NCBI RefSeq assembly: GCF_000742135.1 | Contig: NZ_KN046818.1 | Span: 4,221,447-4,285,446 of the forward strand | Source: Klebsiella pneumoniae | Lineage (GTDB): Bacteria; Pseudomonadota; Gammaproteobacteria; Enterobacterales; Enterobacteriaceae | Length of the DNA: 64,000 nucleotides | Direction: 5' to 3' | In this document: positions 58,444-64,000 of the stretch, one piece after another | Layout: the number at the start of each line of letters is the position of its first letter | Numbering within the stretch: position 1 is the stretch's first letter | The notes under the pieces: model-generated | The model's input: the letters and a program-made list of their open reading frames with translations, nothing else | What the model was told of the DNA's origin: nothing | Database searches by the model: none | Made by a program: the position numbers and the translations under genes

Positions 58444-58446
58444 AGG

Positions 58447-59334
58447 ATGAAAACCCTACAGTACTCATTCGCACAGATTGAAGCCTTCGCGACGATTGCT
58501 GAGACCGGCAGCCTGTCGCAGGCGGCCATTCGTTTAGCTAAAGACCGGACCACGCTGCGCGATCTGCTGGACTATCTGGAAGATGCGCTGGGCTACCGGC
58601 TGTTCAGCCGTGAAGGACGTAGCCTGACGCTAACTGCCGAGGGCGAGCAGCTGTTTCGCCAGGCGCATCTGCTGTTGCGTCAGGCGCAGGCTTTCGAGTC
58701 TTTTGCGCAAACGCTGCCGCAAACCGCTGGGCAGGCGCTGCGTCTGGTGTACGATCCCTTCGTGCCGCGTGAATTTCTCTGTGCGCTGGCCGATAACCTG
58801 GCCCGACGGCAGATCCGCCTGAGCTGCTGGAGCGCCTCGCGTCGCGAAGCCGAGCAGGCGCTGAGCGATGGCGTGGCGGAGATGGCGATTTGTCAGGCTA
58901 ACAACCGCACGCTGGGGAGCGAAATGGAGTGGCGGGCGCTCGGCACCGTGGATCTGCGTTTCTACGCGGCGGACAGCCTGTTCCACGACGCTCCGCGGCC
59001 GCTGACGTTATTGAATCTTTCGTTGACGCCGCAGTTAGTGATGCACCGGCGCAGTGACGATCAAATCGCCCGCCGGCTGCAGATTTCCGGCCATACGCTG
59101 TATATGAATGAAATTACCCTGTTGCGCCATGCGCTGGAGCGGGGGAGGGGCTGGGGGTTTTTACCGGACCATTTGCGGCCAGGCGAGTGGCAGGGAGTCA
59201 GTGAAATCGCGACGGAGGTCGGCAGTCAGGGGCTGAACGTCACCATGGTGATGCTCTGGCTGCCCGGAATGAATAAGCATCGGATGCTTAGCGACATCGT
59301 GCACGAGGCGCCGGAGCTTTGGCAGCGCAGATAA
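58447..59334 (+). CDS. LysR family transcriptional regulator
   Basis: A 295-residue LysR-type regulator. The winged helix (residues 1-65) reads FAQIEAFATIAETGSLSQAA and then a recognition helix with KDRTTLRDLLDYLEDALG, which differs from the usual SQPAVS pattern. RLFSREGRSLTLTAEGE follows, then a substrate-binding-like effector domain from ~90. AAAAGGA precedes the ATG. The divergent serine hydrolase, 104 bp away, is the probable target. The ligand is unknown. Confidence 0.9.
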   Translation: MKTLQYSFAQIEAFATIAETGSLSQAAIRLAKDRTTLRDLLDYLEDALGYRLFSREGRSLTLTAEGEQLFRQAHLLLRQAQAFESFAQTLPQTAGQALRLVYDPFVPREFLCALADNLARRQIRLSCWSASRREAEQALSDGVAEMAICQANNRTLGSEMEWRALGTVDLRFYAADSLFHDAPRPLTLLNLSLTPQLVMHRRSDDQIARRLQISGHTLYMNEITLLRHALERGRGWGFLPDHLRPGEWQGVSEIATEVGSQGLNVTMVMLWLPGMNKHRMLSDIVHEAPELWQRR

Positions 59335-59339
59335 CAAAA

Positions 59340-59366
59340 CGCCCCGGAGCCTGAGACCCCGGGGCG
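59340..59366. terminator. Hairpin between lysR and rplY
   Basis: CGCCCCGG (59340-59347) pairs with CCGGGGCG (59359-59366). It lies between two convergent genes, with A-rich sequence on the left and CTT on the right; it may end both transcripts. Confidence 0.7.
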
Positions 59367-59392
59367 CTTGCCATACAACTTGCTATCGGCGA

Positions 59393-59677
59393 TTACGCGC
59401 GAACGAAGTCGATGTGAGTCAGTTTCGGCTTGAACGCGTGGCGCTGAACAGCCTGAACTTTGACTTTTTCTTCTTTGCCATCAACAACGACGGTCAGAAC
59501 TTCGCTGTAAAACTCAGCTTTGTCCTGCATGTTCCATACTTTGTCGTGGTCCAGTTCGATAGCAACCGGAGCAGCTTCGCCACCGTAGATGATTGCCGGG
59601 AACTTGTTAGCTGCGCGCAGGCGGCGGCTCGCACCCTTACCCTGCTCTTTACGTACTTCTGCGTTGATAGTAAACAT
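59393..59677 (-). CDS. rplY: 50S ribosomal protein L25
   Basis: L25 is a 94-residue 5S rRNA-binding ribosomal protein. The ATG at 59677 gives the E. coli length and N-terminus [20 protein letters not shown]. The C-terminus [12 protein letters not shown] is typical of the short, single-domain form. Reading on upstream past the ATG is open but would overlap the promoter, so it is rejected. Confidence 0.97.
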   Translation of the reverse strand: MFTINAEVRKEQGKGASRRLRAANKFPAIIYGGEAAPVAIELDHDKVWNMQDKAEFYSEVLTVVVDGKEEKVKVQAVQRHAFKPKLTHIDFVRA

Positions 59678-59761
59678 TGATGTCTCTCTATATATAAAGC
59701 CTGCTACAGGCGACCCAGCAACAGGCGGATTATCTGCTTTGCGAATGCAAAAGCGGGCGGC

Positions 59762-59790
59762 ATTATAGCCGCCAAACGACACCCGGGCAA
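59762..59790 (-). promoter_or_regulatory. rplY promoter
   Basis: On the minus strand TTGCCC (59785-59790) and a perfect TATAAT (59762-59767) are 17 bp apart, giving an rplY leader of about 75 bases. It lies just after the radD stop on the same strand. Confidence 0.85.
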
Positions 59791-59813
59791 TCAAAACCTC
59801 AGCTTTCCGCTAA

Positions 59814-61571
59814 TTAACGCAGCTCGTTGGCGCGACGAAAACGCCCCTGATAATCGAACACTTTTTCCCGCACCTGCCAGTACTGCCCCTTCATGCGGGC
59901 GACGACAAAGTCCGGATGGCGCAGCAGCGCCTGCTGGGTCACGATATCCGCCGGCGTTATCCAGCGCAGCGGCACCCCGGGGGTGCGGGTATGCGGGCGA
60001 ATAAACAGTTGTTCGAAGGCGGTGCGCTGGGCGGGGGTCTGCAGACGGAAGCGCTCACTGACATCCGCCCCGTCTTCATCGTAGTAGGTGATTTTCAGCC
60101 ACGGGCCCTTCTCGTCGCCGCCGTGCTGCAGGGCCATGCCGCTGCAGCGCAGCACCAGCGCGTCCTTCAGCTTCAGCGCCGCCTTCAGCATATCGTCCGG
60201 GTCAACCAGTATAGTGTCGCACTCCCGGCAGCGGCGGGCGGCGATGTCGTTTTCCGCATTACACTGCGGGCAGTTTTTAAAGCGAAAGCGGAAGTCGCAC
60301 TGTTCGCGGTGGCCGTCGTCATCTTCGAACCACCCCTGGCAGCGGCGGCCAAAGTGTTCAATCAAGGTGCCGTCGGCGGTGGTTTTGCCCCAGAAGGTAT
60401 TGGCGAAGCCGCAGGCCGGGCAGAAGACCTGCACCGGCACGTTGTCGCTTTTGCCCTTCGGCGTCCCCACTTCCGGGGCATACAGGTCATGCGGATTGCC
60501 GGCGTAGTCGAGGATCAGACAGTCGGTTTTCCCCGGCGCCAGGCGCAGACCGCGGCCAACGATCTGTTGGTAAAGACTCACCGACTCGGTGGGGCGGAGG
60601 ATGGCGATCAGGTCGACGTGCGGGGCGTCGAAGCCGGTGGTCAGCACCGCGACGTTCACCAGATAGCGATACGCCTGCGCTTTAAAGGCCTCGATGATGC
60701 GATCCCGCTCCGGCCCAGGCGTTTCGCCGGTGATCAGCGCCGCCTGGCCTACCGGCAGCAGGCCGGTCACTTCCCGGGCGTGTTCCACGGTGGCGGCAAA
60801 GATCATCACCCCTTTGCGGTTTTCGGCGAACTCCACGATCTGGCTGACGATATGCGGCGTGATACGCTGTTGTTTTTTCAGCTCATGGTTAAGATCGGCT
60901 TCGCTGAACAGGCCGTTGCTTTGCGCCTGCAGGCGACTGAAATCGTACTGCACCACCGGCATATCGAGGCGCTCCGGCGGCGTCAGATAGCCGTGTTTAA
61001 TCATATAGCGCAGCGGTAGCTCATAGATGCAGTCGCGGAACAGGGCCTTTTCATCGCCGCGCACCATCCCATGATAATGGAACTGATAGATCCAGCCCTT
61101 GCCAAGGCGGAACGGCGTGGCCGTCAGGCCGAGCAGCCGGATCTGCGGATTGACCTGCCGCAGGTGACCGATGATCTGCTGATACTGGCTGTCGTCATCA
61201 TCGCTGATGCGGTGGCATTCATCGACGATGAGTAGCGAAAATTCGCTGCGAAACTGGTCGAGATTGCGTGCCACCGACTGCACGCTGCCGAACACCACTT
61301 TGCCGTGGCTCTCTTTTCGCTGCAGGCCGGCGGCGAAGATATCCGCCTCGAGGCCAAGGGCGCAGTATTTGGCATGGTTCTGCGCCACCAGCTCTTTGAC
61401 ATGGGCCAGCACCAGCACGCGGCCGCGCGCCAGCCTGGCAAGCTCGGCGATCACCAGACTTTTGCCCGCGCCGGTGGGCAGGACAATCGCCGCCGGCTCG
61501 GTATGGCGACGGAACCAGGCGAGGGTGGCATCGACGGCTTCTTGTTGGTAAGGACGTAATGTAAAAGTCAT
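59814..61571 (-). CDS. radD: DEAD/DEAH-box DNA repair ATPase RadD (YejH)
   Basis: RadD (585 residues) is a superfamily 2 helicase-like ATPase that helps repair double-strand breaks and interacts with SSB. Walker A is [13 protein letters not shown], the DEAH-like box VDECHR, motif [12 protein letters not shown], and motif [16 protein letters not shown] cysteine-rich zinc region follows ([26 protein letters not shown]). Length is one residue under E. coli. It is divergent from rsuA. Confidence 0.96.
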   Translation of the reverse strand: MTFTLRPYQQEAVDATLAWFRRHTEPAAIVLPTGAGKSLVIAELARLARGRVLVLAHVKELVAQNHAKYCALGLEADIFAAGLQRKESHGKVVFGSVQSVARNLDQFRSEFSLLIVDECHRISDDDDSQYQQIIGHLRQVNPQIRLLGLTATPFRLGKGWIYQFHYHGMVRGDEKALFRDCIYELPLRYMIKHGYLTPPERLDMPVVQYDFSRLQAQSNGLFSEADLNHELKKQQRITPHIVSQIVEFAENRKGVMIFAATVEHAREVTGLLPVGQAALITGETPGPERDRIIEAFKAQAYRYLVNVAVLTTGFDAPHVDLIAILRPTESVSLYQQIVGRGLRLAPGKTDCLILDYAGNPHDLYAPEVGTPKGKSDNVPVQVFCPACGFANTFWGKTTADGTLIEHFGRRCQGWFEDDDGHREQCDFRFRFKNCPQCNAENDIAARRCRECDTILVDPDDMLKAALKLKDALVLRCSGMALQHGGDEKGPWLKITYYDEDGADVSERFRLQTPAQRTAFEQLFIRPHTRTPGVPLRWITPADIVTQQALLRHPDFVVARMKGQYWQVREKVFDYQGRFRRANELR

Positions 61572-61622
61572 GAATTCACGGGGCTAATTAACTGGCGAAT
61601 AGTATGCCATGAATCTTTTCCC

Positions 61623-61650
61623 TTGAGTGGTGTTAAGAGCCCGTTATACT
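61623..61650 (+). promoter_or_regulatory. rsuA-bcr promoter
   Basis: TTGAGT (61623-61628) and TATACT (61645-61650) with a 16-bp spacer lie about 68 bases before the rsuA ATG. Confidence 0.7.
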
Positions 61651-61718
61651 AGCCGGTGAAATTCTTCTTTTTCGGGCGATTTGCCCGCTCCAGCACTATG
61701 ACAGGCTAAAAAAATCTC

Positions 61719-62438
61719 ATGCGACTTGATAAGTTTATCGCTCAGCAGCTGGGCGTCAGCCGGGCTATTGCCGGGCGTGAAATTCGCGGCAGCCGCGTTA
61801 CCGTGAACGGCGACATTGTGAAAGATGCCTCTTTTAAGCTCCAGCCGGAGCACGAGGTGGAGTATGACGGAAATACGCTGACCCAGCAGAATGGCCCGCG
61901 TTACTTTATGCTCAACAAGCCGCAAGGGTACGTCTGTTCCACCGACGATCCCGATCATCCGACTATCCTTTATTTCCTCGACGAGCCGGTGGCGCATAAG
62001 CTGCACGCCGCCGGACGGCTGGATATCGACACCACCGGGCTGGTGCTGATGACCGATGACGGCCAGTGGTCGCATCGCATTACCTCGCCGCGCCACCACT
62101 GTGAAAAAACCTATCTGGTGGCGCTGGAAAGCCCGCTGGCGGAAGGGACCGCTGAGCTGTTCGCCAAAGGCGTCCAGCTGCATAACGAAAAAGATCTCAC
62201 CAAACCGGCGTTGCTGGAAGTTATCACTCCGACCGAAGTGCGCCTCACCATCAGCGAAGGCCGCTACCATCAGGTGAAACGCATGTTCGCCGCCGTGGGC
62301 AACCACGTGGTTGGCCTGCATCGGGAACGCATCGGCGACATCCTGCTGGATGAATCGCTGGCGCCGGGTGAATATCGTCCGCTGACGGAAGCGGAAATCG
62401 CCAGCGTGGGCGCCCCGCAGCCACGGAGTAAAACGTGA
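61719..62438 (+). CDS. rsuA: 16S rRNA pseudouridine(516) synthase RsuA
   Basis: RsuA (239 residues) makes pseudouridine 516 in 16S rRNA. The S4-like domain is at the N-terminus ([16 protein letters not shown]), followed by the catalytic domain with Asp102 in [10 protein letters not shown] and the late motif [12 protein letters not shown]. It is about eight residues longer at the C-terminus than E. coli RsuA, ending [11 protein letters not shown]. The stop overlaps the bcr start by four bases. Confidence 0.96.
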   Translation: MRLDKFIAQQLGVSRAIAGREIRGSRVTVNGDIVKDASFKLQPEHEVEYDGNTLTQQNGPRYFMLNKPQGYVCSTDDPDHPTILYFLDEPVAHKLHAAGRLDIDTTGLVLMTDDGQWSHRITSPRHHCEKTYLVALESPLAEGTAELFAKGVQLHNEKDLTKPALLEVITPTEVRLTISEGRYHQVKRMFAAVGNHVVGLHRERIGDILLDESLAPGEYRPLTEAEIASVGAPQPRSKT

Positions 62439-63631
62439 CGCTGAAGCAGAATTCTTCACTGGGGATTGTGTTTATCCTTGGCCTGCTGGCCATGCTGATG
62501 CCGCTGTCTATTGATATGTATCTTCCGGCCCTGCCGGTGATCGCTGCCCAGTATAACGTCCCGGACGGCAGCGCGCAGATGACGCTCAGCACCTATATCC
62601 TTGGCTTTGCGCTGGGTCAGCTGCTGTACGGCCCGATGGCGGACAGCCTTGGCCGCAAGCCGGTGATCCTCGGCGGGACGCTGGTCTTCGCCGCGGCGGC
62701 GGTAGCCTGCGCCCTGTCGCAAACCGTCGATATGCTGATTGTCATGCGTTTCTTCCACGGTCTGGCAGCCGCGGCGGCCAGCGTGGTGATTAACGCCCTG
62801 ATGCGCGACATCTATCCGAAAGATGAGTTTTCGCGCATGATGTCGTTTGTCATGCTGGTCACGACCATTGCGCCGCTGGTGGCGCCGATGGTCGGCGGGG
62901 CGGTGTTGGTCTGGTTCAGCTGGCATGCCATCTTTTGGATCCTCGCCCTGGTGGCCCTGCTGGCCTCGCTGATGATCGGCCTGTTTATCCGCGAAACGCT
63001 GCCGGCTGAAAGGCGTCAGCCGTTCCATCTGCGCACCACGCTGGGTAACTTTGCCACTCTGTTCCGCCACAAGCGGGTACTGAGCTATATGCTGGCGAGC
63101 GGCTTTAGCTTCGCGGGCATGTTCTCTTTCCTTAGCGCCGGTCCCTTTGTCTACATCAATATAAACCACGTCGCGCCTCAGCACTTTGGCTACTATTTTG
63201 CGCTGAACATCGTTTTTCTGTTTCTGATGACCATGTTCAACAGCCGGTTTGTGCGGCGGGTAGGGGCGTTGCGTATGTTCCGCGCCGGGCTGTGGATCCA
63301 GTTTGCCATGGCGGTGTGGATGGTGGTCTGCGCGCTGCTGGATGTCGGCTTTTGGTCACTGGTGATCGGCGTAGCGGCCTTTGTCGGCTGCGTATCCATG
63401 GTGTCGTCTAACGCCATGGCGGTGATCCTCGATGAGTTTCCGCATATGGCGGGCACTGCTTCGTCGCTGGCGGGGACTTTCCGTTTCGGTATCGGGGCGA
63501 TTATCGGCGCGCTGCTGTCGATGGCGACGTTTACCACCGCCTGGCCGATGCTGATCTCTATTGCCTTCTGCGCAACCTGCTCTATTTTCTTCTCGCTTTA
63601 CGCATCCCGGCGGCGAAAAATCGCACGCTAG
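62435..63631 (+). CDS. bcr: Bicyclomycin/multidrug efflux transporter Bcr (MFS)
   Basis: Bcr (398 residues) is a 12-helix drug:proton antiporter exporting bicyclomycin and some sulfonamides and dipeptides. The DHA1 signature is near [13 protein letters not shown] and [17 protein letters not shown]. The start is GTG in a GTGA overlap with the rsuA stop, giving translational coupling. Length is two residues more than E. coli. Confidence 0.95.
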   Translation: MTLKQNSSLGIVFILGLLAMLMPLSIDMYLPALPVIAAQYNVPDGSAQMTLSTYILGFALGQLLYGPMADSLGRKPVILGGTLVFAAAAVACALSQTVDMLIVMRFFHGLAAAAASVVINALMRDIYPKDEFSRMMSFVMLVTTIAPLVAPMVGGAVLVWFSWHAIFWILALVALLASLMIGLFIRETLPAERRQPFHLRTTLGNFATLFRHKRVLSYMLASGFSFAGMFSFLSAGPFVYININHVAPQHFGYYFALNIVFLFLMTMFNSRFVRRVGALRMFRAGLWIQFAMAVWMVVCALLDVGFWSLVIGVAAFVGCVSMVSSNAMAVILDEFPHMAGTASSLAGTFRFGIGAIIGALLSMATFTTAWPMLISIAFCATCSIFFSLYASRRRKIAR

Positions 63632-63642
63632 GTCACATTTTC

Positions 63643-63666
63643 AGGGGCGAAATCGCCCCTTTCTTG
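63643..63666 (+). terminator. bcr terminator
   Basis: AGGGGCG (63643-63649), an AAAT loop and CGCCCCT are followed by TTCTT, twelve bases after the bcr stop. An intrinsic terminator. Confidence 0.88.
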
Positions 63667-63962
63667 ATGCATGTCAACCGCAATGGGCTTCAGGGTTCTG
63701 CGATTTGTTTCCTTTATGTAAAATCAATTAGTGTAAAAAGTCGCATTGTTGCGATAAAAAAGTTGTTTTGGATCACAGAAACGGGTACATATAGCGCCAA
63801 TCGGCTCGCCGGGTATAAAAAATAAAGCGCTGGATTATAAGCGCTTAACCCTGGTCCGCCGCCGCTGTAAACGTTTTCTGCCTCAAGGCAGGACTATTTG
63901 TCAACAGTGTGTTAGTATTGATGTAAATTTATTGTAAAGCCTTTTGCTTCCGGGGAAACCAA
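63667..63962 (+). promoter_or_regulatory. yejG upstream region
   Basis: About 300 bp with no gene. TTGAT-N4-GTCAA (63664-63677) is one base from an FNR box. AAGCGCT and AGCGCTT (63825-63846) are a perfect 7-base inverted repeat. TTGTCA near 63899 with TGTAAAT 18 bp downstream is a possible promoter. GGGGAA lies just before the GTG. Confidence 0.4.
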
Positions 63963-64000
63963 GTGAATACACAACAACTCTCTATCGTACACCGTCTGCC
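63963..64000 (+). CDS. yejG: YejG family protein, 3' end missing
   Basis: The last 38 bases encode VNTQQLSIVHRLP (initiator GTG), which aligns with the start of E. coli YejG (MTSLQLSIVHRLP as recalled). The following gene order bcr-yejG is also that of E. coli. The function is unknown; the rest lies beyond the window. Confidence 0.85.
   Translation, partial: MNTQQLSIVHRL

Noticed and set aside
1..64000. CRISPR array, prophage or insertion sequence
   Set aside because: No regularly spaced repeats, transposase genes other than the Rpn family member, or phage structural genes are seen. The Rpn protein is a nuclease without terminal inverted repeats.

Overview
The window is chromosomal DNA from an enteric gammaproteobacterium, almost certainly Klebsiella (K. 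pneumoniae complex or a close relative). This rests on gene content and order, a porin recognisable as OmpK36 (OmpC), a proL tRNA matching the E. coli sequence as I remember it, near-E. coli Rcs, Men, Glp and Nrd proteins, REP-type palindromes, and mgtE and SulP genes between yojI and mqo. Species calls come from recall of families, not from a search.

Layout. 1-1062 is the 3' part of nuoN (complex I). Then rbn/elaC (-), elaA (+) and a complete, translationally coupled menaquinone operon menF-D-H-B-C-E (2692-9699). 9755-13387 holds a frameshifted nudI, a recombination-promoting nuclease (Rpn) gene with an internal in-frame gene, yfaZ and a cinA-like gene. 13592-17743 is a rhamnonate catabolic cluster (rhmR, D, T, A). 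17765-24509 is the glycerol-3-phosphate regulon, glpACB (-) divergent from glpTQ (+). 24510-24972 is a gene-free, hairpin-rich stretch bounded by REP elements.

24973-28744 is nrdA-nrdB-yfaE (-), aerobic ribonucleotide reductase with DnaA boxes and NrdR boxes upstream. ubiG (-) and gyrA (+) follow. 32729-38938 is the Rcs phosphorelay, rcsC (+) facing rcsB and rcsD (-). 39288-40828 has the sRNA gene micF (-) and ompC/ompK36 (+) with OmpR-type sites. Next come apbE, the adaptive-response pair ada-alkB, yojI, mgtE, a SulP transporter (-), mqo, eco (-), an AI-2E family transporter (-), tRNA-Pro(GGG) (-), yejM and yejL (-), yejK (+), a DeoR regulator divergent from a NUDIX hydrolase, a secreted serine hydrolase divergent from a LysR regulator, rplY (-), radD (-), rsuA-bcr (+) and the first codons of yejG.

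Most of the window is conserved core genome. Compared with E. coli K-12 as remembered, several blocks are missing at their usual places: pmrD-arn, inaA, yfaL, ato, nap-ccm and elaB. The most interesting local items are the Rpn gene with its probable intragenic RpnS antitoxin, the single-base frameshift in nudI, the structured glpQ-yfaE interval, the near-perfect palindrome between the serine hydrolase and LysR genes, and the AT-rich palindrome upstream of mqo. I found no complete insertion sequence, prophage, CRISPR array or obviously new multigene system.
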